Shown here piece after piece: positions 12,193-38,620 of a DNA stretch of 48,185 bases (the stretch's first letter is position 1; each line of letters opens with the position of its first letter). The DNA comes from Hirudo medicinalis (lineage: Eukaryota > Annelida > Clitellata > Hirudinida > Hirudinidae). Where the stretch lies: the NCBI GenBank assembly GCA_011800805.1, contig MPNW01001061.1:11361-59545 (forward strand), read 5' to 3'. Both the position numbers and the translations under genes were made by a program. Below the pieces are notes generated by a model. That model was not told where the DNA came from, made no database searches, and saw only the letters and a list, made by a program, of their open reading frames with translations.

Positions 12193-12254
12193 ATGAAGGT
12201 GTGATTCTAAAGCCGTTGGACCATGCCCGAGTCTCTTTAGGATCAACTTCTGAT
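12193..12254 (+). promoter_or_regulatory. SECIS-like hairpin in the SelW 3' UTR
   Basis: A SECIS element recruits SBP2 and EFSEC so that UGA is decoded as Sec. Here ATGA (12193-12196) and TGAT (12251-12254) would form the K-turn quartet. Between them TGATTCTAAAG (12202-12212) pairs with CTTTAGGATCA (12235-12245), 11 bp with one G-U. AAA lies 12 nt after the ATGA, the usual distance for the apical adenosines, but in this fold it would be paired with TTT. Helix I below the quartet is weak by eye; AGGAAA near 12174 could pair with TTTCCT at 12254-12259. Position, in the last exon about 150 nt past the stop once spliced, is right. Confidence 0.6.
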
Positions 12255-12761
12255 TTCCTTTGTCTCGTCTCGACGAAGCTTTGCACAATAATCATGAGAG
12301 CTTTTGCTGGGATCGCTTCACAAATTCCATTTTCTAGCCCCCAAGATCTCTAAATAAACTACCTGAGCTTTGCATTTGCTGTAGTTTGAAAACAATCCCT
12401 GCCTACAGAATATTTTGCCTTTTAATGCTGATGTTTCGAAGTTTGTGAAAGTTCTGACATAGTAGGATACAACTCATGTCCGTTTTATTGGATTTCTCAG
12501 TCGAAACGTGAAAGAAACTAAGTCTCAAACGTACTCTTTGAAAGCATACACAATAAAGTGGTCAGAACTAATTTAAATTCTAGGAAAATAAGATTGTTTA
12601 AAGATGAACAAACACTATCACAAGAACCTGAATCTACCATGAAAGACTTGGCAATAAGTTCTAGATTACTGACAGCAACTCAATGCAATCTGCCTCAGTA
12701 AAGTTGAAAGGCTTGACTGGATGTTGGCACAAGAGAACATCCCCAAGCCTTTATCCTCAGA
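12255..12761. other. Convergent 3' regions of SelW and BPNT1
   Basis: Contains the rest of the SelW 3' UTR (AATAAA at 12353-12358 and again at 12552-12557) and, on the other strand, the BPNT1 3' UTR with a minus-strand AATAAA (TTTATT at 12484-12489). If the distal SelW signal is used, the two transcripts overlap tail-to-tail. No other gene seen. Confidence 0.5.
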
Positions 12762-14565
12762 TCATGGCTTTAAACCAGTCCTGATTTCTTCTGGCATCTT
12801 TGATAGATACCATTGGTGATCTTCTGCCAGCGATGTTGCCAGAGTTCCCCCATCGTTTCTGTGCTTCACCTTGGAATGATACTCATAAGTGTTGCCGCAT
12901 ATATCGGTGAGTCTGCCGCCCATAGCATGGAGAACAGCCTCTGGTGCGCAAGTGTCCCACTTTTTGCACCCAGGGCTCGCAAACAAATATGCATGAGCTT
13001 TGCCTTCTATCAACAGCAACACCTGAGATTGTCAAATTGCTCTGGCACATTAAAGCTAGATTTACTAGCATATAAATGAATTTAACAATAACTAGGTCAT
13101 CAAATAACGTAATTAAGTAATTAATGTCAGCATAGTAATGACATTATTGGTAACAACCAAAAAGTACAAAGCTGGCACAATGTGAGTGTGTTACCTTGTG
13201 GCCTGCTCCCCCAACTTTAAGAACTTGAGTGGGTTCACAGGCCTCGATGGCCTGTTTCACAGCCTCAGTCATGTGTGACCTCGTCGTGGTTATGATCTTC
13301 TCATCGGGTTGGGGCCTTTTCTTCTCAAAACCAAATGCACCTGTGAGTGTCAAAGGCTTCTGAAATCTTGGCTTGTGTGGGATGGCACAAGGGATTAATT
13401 AAGTCAGATCAATTAAATAATTTTGATAATCAATGACTCATCATTAGGAACTTAATTAATTTATTACTTTTAAAAATAAAACATCAAGAAGCAGTGCAGT
13501 ATCTTCAAGAATGTGAGCTTGCACAGAGTCATCCTTTAATCCAATGATTTCATTTCTTAGGCAGCCAGATAAGTTTCCCTTAAGGTTGTCCTTTTGGATT
13601 TTTGTTATTTTAGGAGCAATCCAAATAAACGTTTTAAAAAAAATCCTAGGAATCGAGACAATCAATATTTATTGGTATTTAATTCAATTTTTTTGTAAAT
13701 GAAAATCTTACCAAGGCCTACTACACCCCATATCATTCTTCCCAGTTGGGCTTCTGCTCCAGCCAAGTAGTTGTGGTAAGGCTGGTAAATAACCCCTGCG
13801 ACTGCCCTATCTTTAACAGCAATGCCAATCAAAACAGTCACATGATCCAGTAGTCCTGTTATGCATTAGGTTACCAATCATGTTAAACAACTCTATTGTT
13901 ACAACTTGTAACAATTACAACCATGACAATGATAGTGGTGATGTTAAAGTTTTGGTCACTTATTATGGATGTTGGGACGTATTGGATGAGAATAAGCACC
14001 TAGATGTTAATTGAATCAAATCTTTTGACTATTTTTTAGAACAGCTAAATTATCTTCTTAGGCTTGATATTCTTTCCAGTTTACAGAGAATTACATATTT
14101 GGATTGAAATTATCTATTGTGAAAATCACATTCCAAATAAAATAAATTTATTAAATGTCTTGTTCTCTTTTAGATGAATGCCTGTGCAAATGCCTCACCT
14201 TGTGTAAACTCTGCAGTCCCATCCAATGGATCAACCCAGATGCAAATCTTAAAACCAATGCCGTGATTTAATTGAAAGAATAAAGCTAGAAATTCCACTT
14301 TGGTTTATCCTAATTAAAGATTCTTACAAATCTAGAATACTTAACACTTACATCCTTTTCAGAAACTTGCTTCAAATTCTCTGGAAATGAAGATGAGTGA
14401 TGCAACACACTTTCATCCATGTCAGTAACAATCCAATCAGGACAGATTGGGGTATTAGGATCAAGATTTTGCTTCAAAATTATCAAGATCAATTTCAATT
14501 CACTTTGAAAATCAATAATAAGTTTACTTGGGTAGGTGTTTCTAAGAGCCAAACAAGTATATGCA

Positions 14566-14600
<35 letters not shown>

Positions 14601-14991
14601 AATTAACATATACACATTTCATAACTATCAAATTGGGTGAGTGCACGCTCCCCTTGACAAAAGCACTAAATACCTCTTCTCCTATAATTTCCACATTTGG
14701 ATATTGCTTTTGAAGAGAGGCCACAATGCATCTTTGAGCGCTCCTGTCCGCTTCTGTTTGCAAATCGTTTAAGCCCTATGATTGATTATCATCAAGTAAA
14801 TATATTACGAAACTTCGCATTTGGAAGGCAGCCAGCAAAATAATAAACTATTGAGATTAACATAAGCTTAGACTCACTTTTTCTACGATTCCGAGGTCAC
14901 CAGCCTTCAAAATGCTTCTAATAATTGCACCTGATTTGTTAGCTATGGCCACAGAAGAAGCCACTATTCTTAGCAGCAACGGTGCCGACAT
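12762..14991 (-). CDS. BPNT1: 3'(2'),5'-bisphosphate nucleotidase 1
   Basis: The enzyme removes the 3' phosphate of PAP, the by-product of sulfation, to give AMP; it is cytosolic, magnesium-dependent and lithium-sensitive. Seven exons: 14878-14991, 14674-14775, 14352-14471, 14199-14247, 13712-13855, 13195-13340 and 12762-13022, giving 311 residues against about 308 in mammals. All parts of the lithium-sensitive phosphatase signature are present: IIGEE (exon 2), WVDPLDGT (exon 4) and [12 protein letters not shown] (exon 7). KIITTTRSH and [10 protein letters not shown] also match the family. The start is the ATG before [12 protein letters not shown]. Exon 3 is the most diverged part, as in other species. 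It lies downstream of CDK5RAP3 on the same strand. Confidence 0.95.
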
Positions 14992-15442
14992 ATTGACAAA
15001 ATTGGCGGAAAATTTAAGCGTTTCTGATATAACCGGTCGTCAACAGACGCAAATCCCGAGCTGATGCCAGTCTCGTAGCAAGGGCTCTTAAAAGACTCTG
15101 CACGTTGCTGTGCGACAAAAATCCCCTTTCAGAGAGAACAATTTTATGATCTAGAGAATCTAAGAACATTCGAGAGAGACGAGTGAAGAGTGTTTTTTTT
15201 TTACTGAGAACAGAATTATCTTTGTTTTTATCTCGAACTAGAATTGAAAGGATTGCGATAAGACGGGTTCCTCGAATGAATTTTCCCCGTTTTTTGTATT
15301 TTAGACGGAATAAAGTGCCATAATCCGATTGTCACTACCCAATAAAAAAAAAAGTCCCCATTAAAAGGCAAGCGTATTGAAAGAGAAAAAAATCAGTCAA
15401 TTATAGTTGGACAACAAATTTTTCTAACAAAATCAATTCTAT
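14992..15442. other. Short spacer between CDK5RAP3 stop and BPNT1 start
   Basis: About 450 bp holding the CDK5RAP3 3' UTR and the BPNT1 promoter on the minus strand. No conserved reading frame was recognised and no clear AATAAA was found for CDK5RAP3. Confidence 0.5.
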
Positions 15443-18400
15443 TCAAATTGTATTAATTTCCCCCATGATGTTGACTTTTCTGTTCTTATACTTCAGAGAG
15501 ATTTCGTTTTCAACCTGCAACGAATGTAAACTCAGAAATTGCCCTGATTATTAGGCAGCTAAAGTACAGTATATTAAATAAGCTTTAGCAATATTAATTA
15601 CCTGCTTTTTCAAAATTTTTGTTTTTGTTCTCATAATTTCCAGCTTGGGCTCCAGGAAAAACTGCTCCTCCAGCACTTCTTTTTGCCTGACAACCATGAT
15701 CTTGGATTGTGCATCCATCTTTTCACTCGTGGAGGACATTTTCTCCAAATTTTCCACTAGTCGATCGACGTAGCTGGAAAAATAGAAATAAATTTTTTAG
15801 TAATAATATAATGATAATATGGTAATAATGCAGACAAAAATAAAAACCTTGGAAAGCTACAAATGAGAAACAATTCCTTGATGTTTGGTTGCTGAAACTT
15901 GTTTATAAGATTTCTGACATTGCCCAGCATGACATCGACCTTGTCGGCATCAACCTGTAGTGACGGAGGTGCAGATTGGAATATGAAACTTATGAGAAAG
16001 TTGGATGAACTCTGTGTCTTCATCTCCTGGGAGTAGTGGCTGAAAAATGCTTCCAACTGGAAAAATACATTATATTTGTTATTATGGAAAATGATATTCA
16101 CTTAAACATTATTAGAATTCTTAGTAATTAGATGTGTACTCTGAGCCACTACTAGTTTCTACAAATGTTGGTGTTCAAACCTCGTGAAGGTCGTTGAGGA
16201 ACCTGTTTCGGGTCTCGACAAACTCGAGGACGGAGCATGCCTCGTTTTCTCTGGCCACCCTCCCAGATTCTTAAAATATAAATTTGAAATTATAATATTT
16301 AATTAATAATACATGCCATCGTAATGCAATGTTAAAAATACAAATTAAAATATAACTGAATGGAAGTCAGAAAACCATCAAACCAGCTTCTGGTAGTAAG
16401 TCGACCTTCTCGGAGCTGACTTCAACAACACCTGCGTCTTCTATGCTCCAGTCGATCTCAGTAACCTGCTAAGAAAGTAGTTGCAACGAGGAAATTAAAA
16501 ATAGCAAAATACCATCAGTTTGAAAATAAGAGCACTATTTTGAACCAGGAACTTATTCAGTTTTCGAATGAATATTTTATCAACCAACATTTTCATCAGC
16601 GTTGGAATCGCCATCCAAGTTTCCCCAGTCAATCTAAAACAAAAATACATGAATTACAGTACAAATTAATAATAATTTAGTAATAAATTCCCAAATAAAG
16701 ATTTCACTTAAATTAGTTTGAAATGAAATTAGTTAAGCACTCACTTCATTCTCAGCATTGATGGCTTCATCAGCCTCATCTTCATCTCCAAAATCGAGAT
16801 TGGTTTTGATTACTTCATCTGGGGCATGCCCATGTTCCAACTCGTAAACGGTGGTGTTCCCCTTTTCCATCAAGTGCCTAAGGAACGGAAGATGTGCCAC
16901 TACCTTCAGGTCACTGGATGAATGAAAAAGTCTCATTGGAACGTCATAATTTCAAAATAAAAAGTGCTAAATTAACATTAACGGTCGGTTACCCAGAGGA
17001 TAGAAATGTCGAAAACTGAAGGTAAAAATCGACTTCGTTTTGGAGGTTTCGAGAGTCTCCGACGATCTCCTCGTAAAATCTCGGCAGGTCATTCAGCCTC
17101 CTCAACAACTCCTTTTTAAGCTTCTTTCCCTGAAAAAGTTCACTGCTGTCACTTTAAGCAATACAAAGTTTGTAGTAGTAAACATAACAATATGATATTA
17201 ATAATTTATTGACTAAATCATTAAACAATGATCAAGAAACAAATTCGTAATAATAAATAATAATAATAAATAAATAAATAATAATTCTCTCTCCTAGCCT
17301 CAACATATTCTAGGACACAATGCCACAATTTTGAACTAAGAACTGATAAAATCAGATGTGAAACTACTAAGAATTCTTCTGTAACCAAGTTGTTAAATTG
17401 TGGAACTCCCTGCCTGCCGATGTTGTAAATCCATCAGCTGTTTCTCCTTTTGACTCGGCTATTCGTGAACTTAACTTAAATCAATGTCTCATCCACAAAT
17501 CATTTCTTTATTTTTTTTTGTGTCCACAAACGAATGTATTTCATTTTTATTTTTGAGCTTCGGGGATTAGTTTAGTTTATTGCTCTGTTTATCTGCCATT
17601 GACGCTTTCGCTCAAATTTGTGCATTTCTGTTTTCTTGNTTGTGTCCACAAACGAATGTATTTCATTTTTATTTTTGAGCTTCGGGGATTAGTTTAGTTT
17701 ATTGCTCTGTTTATCTGCCATTGACGCTTTCGCTCAAATTTGTGCATTTCTGTTTTCTTGAGTTCATTTGGTCATGTAAGAGGTCGAATGACCCTTTGAC
17801 CAAAGTTGATAATAAATAAAAATAAATAAAGCAATGATCTCAGAAAAGGACGAGCATCGTTACGAACCTCAATTCCTAAAGCTTTGCAGGCATTCCGAAA
17901 TTTATCCTTCATTTCTATGCTGTTCCTGTGGTAGTCAGACTCCTTTTTCAAATACTCCTTTGAAAAGGGCATTGCATTACAAAAATTATGTAATCATCTT
18001 AATCATCAAAAGATTGCAAAGGTTGTATGTTGTGTTGTTAAAATTTTGACATTCCCGAAACCTCGAATGCGACAATTTCAAGATCCGTCGGTGCCAGTGT
18101 AAGAATACAATTTCAGATAAAAATTCTAAAGCAACAAAACGAATTTATAATTTTAAAATAAATTAATATATAATGCAAATGAAGCTTCAATCACCACCTG
18201 CTGGGCTTGCATGGATTTGTTGATCTGCTTCTTAAGTGAGGGGATGTCATAATTGACACATCTCGTCAGCAGCTGAGCTGCCTCAGCTAGTTAAAATTAT
18301 GTAACGAATAAGCACAAGTAATGAAAAACTGCTAAATAAATAATGAGTTAAATGAAATTTAAAACCTCTCCATAAACCTTCAACTTGAGAATTGTTACAT

Positions 18401-19256
18401 TAACAAAACTTTTCAAACCTAGACTCACCCAAAAAGACATTGTCCTTCTCATAGCATTTGATTATGTTCATCCAGTCCTGATTTTAAATAATAGAAAATC
18501 ACTTAAGAATTTGTTAAATATATCACAATATTAACACATCATTTTATAAAAAAATATAGAAAGAGATAAGCTTACTTGAAGCCTTTTGGACGAATAAGAT
18601 CCAAAGAGGCTCTTGGAGCTCCCTTCAGTTTTTTTAAGGATTTCTACTATCTCCTTGCAATGGAAATAATTTATATCTGCAAGTAAAATATTAAAATTGT
18701 ATATAATACATTTAAATGTATTATTTAAAAACATATTTGCATACTAGAAATAACAGCTATTAAGACACATAATCAGCAGACTAGGTAAAAACAGCACATG
18801 TAATGTAGAAGTTACAAAATGAACAGAAATTCAGCAAAGCCTCTAGAACTTATATATTATGTAGAACTACATGCCTTTTTTTTTATAATGACTAATTAGT
18901 TTCTACACGATCCTTGTAATAAAAATTAAATTTATAAATCTTTACTACCTGAACTACTAAAGGTTATGCTTACAAACCTTTACTAAGGTCAAAGTAATCA
19001 ATTACTTACAAGTTCCTTGCAAAAGTTCTGTAATGGAGCTAACCGCTGGCATGTCCTGGATAGCCACATTTATCAACTGGCGCACCTTTAAAATGGACTC
19101 TTGCCAGTTCGCTTGGCAATGCCTGCGACTAATGAGCCAATCTGTTTAGAAATACGAGATGAAATTTGTTAAAACTTCACTCTATAATGCTCGACTATAA
19201 CTTTATGCACCTAGCAATTTGTTATAATGTATATCTATAGGTAAATTTTCTTCCAT
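15443..19256 (-). CDS. CDK5RAP3: CDK5 regulatory subunit-associated protein 3 (C53/LZAP)
   Basis: Component of the UFL1-UFBP1 UFM1 ligase complex at the ER. Fourteen exons: 19211-19256, 19010-19141, 18576-18676, 18429-18477, 18198-18286, 17868-17957, 16993-17129, 16745-16913, 16589-16633, 16384-16465, 16181-16269, 15848-16056, 15602-15773 and 15443-15514. Total 493 residues, against 506 in human. Landmarks in order: LPIDIHYNKLLDWL, NVAIQDMP, SLFGSYSSKRL, YDIPSLKKQI, GNTTVYELEHG, FVETRNRFLNDL, LEEQFFLEPKLE and VNIMG near the C-terminus. The disordered middle has LDFGDED, IDWGNLD and IDWSIED, matching the shuffled ATG8/UFM1-interacting motifs known in C53. Its intron 6 contains a retrotransposon tail and an assembly duplication. 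Confidence 0.95.
17290..17830 (+). mobile_element. Non-LTR retrotransposon (LINE) 3' end remnant
   Basis: The plus-strand frame from 17371 reads FFCNQVVKLWNSLPADVV and then SPFDSAIRELN. This is the characteristic 'RVV.LWNSLP..VV....s.F...l' tail found at the C-terminus of many LINE reverse transcriptases. A stop codon directly upstream shows decay. The sequence continues through an apparent 3' UTR and ends in AATAAA-type tandem units at about 17800-17830, typical of LINE 3' termini. It lies antisense in intron 6 of CDK5RAP3. An assembly duplication of 121 bp (17518-17638 and 17640-17760) inflates it. Confidence 0.7.
17518..17760. repeat. Exact 121-bp tandem duplication around a single N (assembly artefact)
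   Basis: The 121 bases before the N at 17639 are repeated, as far as I can see without change, in the 121 bases after it (17640-17760). An exact duplication centred on a lone N is what two overlapping contigs joined without merging would give. The real locus probably has one copy. Confidence 0.85.
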
Positions 19257-20370
19257 TTCTTTTGCGGTAAATTATTACAACACACGATAAGACGGCTACG
19301 TTGACAACATATGTTTTCTTTGTAAATTTATTTGTATAAATGTAAACTCGATATTGCCAATGCATTTGTTTTAATGAAAAATTTTAAATATTTAACTTCA
19401 ATTAAAATAAACTTTTTAAAGCAAAAAAAATAAAACTTGAATAGCAATTGTTGAAAGTCCATGAAAGCAAATGTGGGGAAAATTTAAATATAACATAAAC
19501 TTTTATTAAACTACAGAAACTTATTATATTTCAAATAAACCAACTACTGCATGTTTTTTGCGGATTCGGTGAGGGGTTTTAGAGCTATGTTAATGTGAGC
19601 CAGAAGCAAGAAAAGGCCATCTTAGCAGGTTGAGCGATGGTTTGCCCCCTGTGATCACCGTAGACTAAAAAGGCGAAGTTCTTTACGCATTAGTTTGCCA
19701 AGAACCAAAATTATATAAAAGAAACGCCTCATTAACCCTAACCCTATTCAGAATATACCATCACCTGCAAATCTTGTTTAGAAACTCAGATTTAGAATAT
19801 CAGCACCAAACCATTCTTAACCTAAGTTTCTACTTAAAGGAAAATAAAAACCAAACATCAAACTACATGGATCTATAGAACATAAGCCTTGCCTTTAAAT
19901 GTCTACATTTATGTTAGGGTAAAATCTCAGCCTGCATTTGAATGACTTTCAAAACATCAGGGATGTGATTGGAAAAATAGCATCATCCATAGCCCATCAC
20001 CTTCTTGTTGCTGCCAGAGCAGAGTTTTTTTGTTTGTAATTGAGATCAGTTTGATTACTTTTTTTGCATGCCAAATATGTGCAACTCCTGGGCCCACAAG
20101 TATGGGAAATAACTAATGGTGAAGGCCATCAAAAACTTGCAAATTTATTTTCTATTCTGATGTCAGTTCTGACCTTCTGCTTTTCAGCACCCGTTTGACT
20201 GTGATTATTCATTTGATCATATTAATGACTTTCAGAATTATTTAAAAAAAATACAAGAAACATTTAAGAATGAAGATAAAGTATTTCTTGAATAACCAAT
20301 AATCAGTTAAACCACCATGAGATAAATGTATCTTGCAATAAAAAAAAAACTTAAAGCCAAGCTTCTGAAA
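19257..20370. other. CHRAC1 3' flank and CDK5RAP3 upstream region
   Basis: Contains the CHRAC1 3' UTR with a minus-strand AATAAA candidate (TTTATT at 20144-20149) and the CDK5RAP3 promoter. At about 19560-19700 there is a probable retrotransposon 3' tail, listed separately. Two telomere-like CCCTAA units occur near 19735-19746, which is too short to mean anything. No further gene recognised. Confidence 0.5.
19560..19700 (-). mobile_element. Probable tail of a LINE family also seen at 39040-39345
   Basis: On the minus strand this segment shares an ordered series of words (AGGGGG, then AGATGGCC, then TTGCTTCT) with the 3' part of the better-supported LINE remnant at 39040-39345. The spacing is similar and no coding part remains. 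Similarity was judged by eye and is weak. Confidence 0.3.
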
Positions 20371-20908
20371 TCATGTTATGACTATGGTTTCTCCTTTTTC
20401 TAGCATTGCTAAATAATCCTTGAATTTGATCTTTTTAGGAATGATGTCTGCAACATAAAGATGAAATCAATTCATTTGTTACAAATTGATGGGACAGTTG
20501 AGCTCTTACCCTGGAGAAATTGTAAATGTTCCTCGACAGATACAACTTCTGCCAAGTCATTGTAATCGAGTGTCTGTTTATTGGCACTGTTTTCGTAGGC
20601 CTTCTGGGCTAGATTCTGAACGAACAGCTCCTTCAAACAAAATTAATTGATATATTTATAAGTTCACTATCAAGGCTAAAATGTTATGGCTTTTAATTCA
20701 TGACTGAAGCATCGTTTTAAAATGACTTGAGGGCTGTTTAATACAGAAATTTCTACTGAGGCATCAGAAATTAACCTACCGTTGCTTTTGTGATGAGGTA
20801 TAAGGAATCGGTGCCAATACTGTTAACGTCGGGAGAACTTTTCATAATGGTTCTAACCCGGGATATAGGAAATTGACAAGATCCAAGTCCATCCTTGTTT
20901 GAAGACAT
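20371..20908 (-). CDS. CHRAC1: Chromatin accessibility complex protein 1 (histone-fold subunit)
   Basis: CHRAC1 pairs with POLE3 through an NF-YC-like histone fold and works in the ACF/CHRAC nucleosome-sliding complex. Three exons: 20780-20908, 20510-20630 and 20371-20447, giving 108 residues. The protein starts MSSNKDGLGSCQFPISRVRT and continues with IMKSSPDVNSIG and ITKATELFVQNLA, the alpha1-L1-alpha2 part of the fold. LDYNDLAEVV and the terminal IIPKKIKFKDYLAML match the human protein (ILPKK...YLKML). The acidic C-terminal tail of vertebrate CHRAC1 is almost absent, replaced by a short end. Start chosen as the first ATG with this family N-terminus. Confidence 0.93.
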
Positions 20909-22274
20909 TTTAATTAATATTTTAAAGGTCGATCGTCAGAAACCGCGCTCAAACCATAACAACGTATGAGCAATAATATAAACAATAGATCATAAATCAT
21001 ATTTCACTTTAATTTTCAATGTGATAATATTTTTATAAAATGAAATTTTATTGCATGTCATAAATATTTAATCGGTTTTTATTATTAATTCTTTGTTTTT
21101 CTCTTATTTCAAGAAGAAAAACTTTCCGGTCCTCTAAATTAAACCCATTCATGACTGATTATTCGATCACTGGTCGTAGAGTATTTCTCTGTGGGGCCAT
21201 CCATAAATTTATTTGATTAAAAAGGACCTATCACCTCATCGTTTCGCATCGTAATTAATGGGGATTCACTTCTTGCACAAGAGCCTTTAACTTCATTAAT
21301 TTTGAGACTTTCCAAACATTTTGCAATCACTTTTGAAATATGCGAGAGGCACTGATGGCACTCCTCAAAAAGCAATTGAAAACACATCACACTCAGCCAG
21401 TTTTTCTTTTTGCACAGACCAATAAAAACAAAACAAATTCATATAATTCAGCCTCATCTCGAGTTAGCGTAAATAAGTAAAAAATATAATCTATTCTAGC
21501 GTACGTCAGGTCCGACATGTACTTCGAGAATGAATCATCGCAACGAACTACCTTGTACCATATGGTTCTATGCAGAAAAGGTCTTTAAAAGTGAGCATCG
21601 CAAACCCATAATGCGTGTGTTTTCATGGACGAATAATGAGACGCTTAAAAGCAGCAAACGGCATAAAAAATAACGGCGACGAGGACATTTGATTGTTACT
21701 GAAAATTGGCGAGAAGATCGTTTTTGATTGGCTCAATTTTACTTCATGGCCCCGCAAACTCACAAAAGAACACTGGCAGACACGAACAGGGGAAAACAAC
21801 GTTTGAGAACGAAAATAAACAAAAATAAAAGCAAAAGCTTCAATGTTGGTGGACACCTGATTTGCACCGAAGACGACTCCAAAAATACTCGGCGTCCGAA
21901 ACGTTCATCACATCGACAGGCGGCATCAAGGACCATGATAACAACAACGACCGTCGGAAAACTTAAAACGAGTGCTAAACATGGCTCGCACGAGCCTCTA
22001 ATTCGTGCAGGGATAAGAGTCATAATTTTTCTGTAATACTTAAATGTCAGTCACATGCTGCTGATCAACATTCAGACAAGCAGATGTCCACACATCCTTC
22101 CGAAAGACGAAACAGTTTATTTACAAATGAGAGACAAAGTGACACGACAACTTCAGGGGACAATTTTGGTCGACCACGAAGTCAACAATGAAAAGACTTT
22201 GTCGGCACAAGGGATAGAGAGATAGAGAAAGGGATGCAGGGAGCGATAAAAGAGAAGAGATGAAATTGAAAACA
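20909..22274. other. Spacer: USP32 3' UTR and CHRAC1 upstream region
   Basis: The USP32 3' UTR likely ends near the minus-strand AATAAA (TTTATT at 22116-22121), about 155 nt past the stop. The rest holds the CHRAC1 promoter side. At 21745-22036 the plus strand has a 96-codon open frame from ATG, rich in Lys/Arg/Thr, and the other strand is also open there; I recognise neither and found no splice or family support. Confidence 0.5.
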
Positions 22275-38006
<15,732 letters not shown>

Positions 38007-38033
38007 AAAATTGGTTGTGAACTAGCAGACGTG

Positions 38034-38620
38034 ACACTAGAATATTTTCAGGCAACGCGATTAAATATCAGACCCAAACCAATAAGAGATCATAATGTAA
38101 ACAAAATAGATCTATCCAACCGGTGCATGAGCAAAAACTAGTCGAAAACTATTAAAATAGTAAATATAAAAATTAGCACGCATACTGAAATGGCAAAAAG
38201 TATGCTCTATGATATCTTTAATTACAAATTCAGTCAAAGATGATGTGGATTCGCTTTTTAATTGAAAAATATTTTCAAAGCAGTCAGAATCAAGAATCGA
38301 AACAAGTAAAAAGGTAAACAAAATTTAAATTTTTATTATATTGCTTACCTTAATCTTACATGTACGTGGCTCCCAAAAGCAAAATATACTAAATTTTATT
38401 AAGTTGAAAATGATCAAAAAGCAAAACAATCCTAGTGTATATGCATATTTCGAGCGGTATTTATTTATTTTCTTTTGATCTTGTTAGGTGATTTCGATGA
38501 ATACTTACGAGTGCCATTTGCCAAACGTGGCGGCATTCGACAATAGACGTCTGCTTCTTGTCGAGCCAGAAATCGATGTACTCCCGATGGAAACGGCGTA
38601 ATTATTTAAAATTCGTTGCT
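38034..38620 (-). promoter_or_regulatory. Probable non-coding first exon and promoter side of USP32
   Basis: A CpG-bearing segment ends at a strong minus-strand donor (GTAAGT after 38509), and minus-strand acceptors (TTCTAG and TGCTAG, near 38033-38050) lie just before the USP32 ATG at 38006. Splicing these would give a short 5' UTR exon. All frames of this segment are open for about 100 nt, and one reads EYIDFWLDKKQTSIVECRHV, so an unrecognised coding exon cannot be excluded. Human USP32 starts at the MG codon homologous to the one chosen here, which favours a UTR. Confidence 0.45.

Noticed and set aside
19733..19746. Telomere-like CCCTAACCCTA
   Set aside because: Only two units; expected by chance in this much AT-rich DNA.
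21745..22036. 96-codon basic reading frame on the plus strand
   Set aside because: No family resemblance, no splice context, and the opposite strand is open as well; it overlaps the 3' region of USP32.
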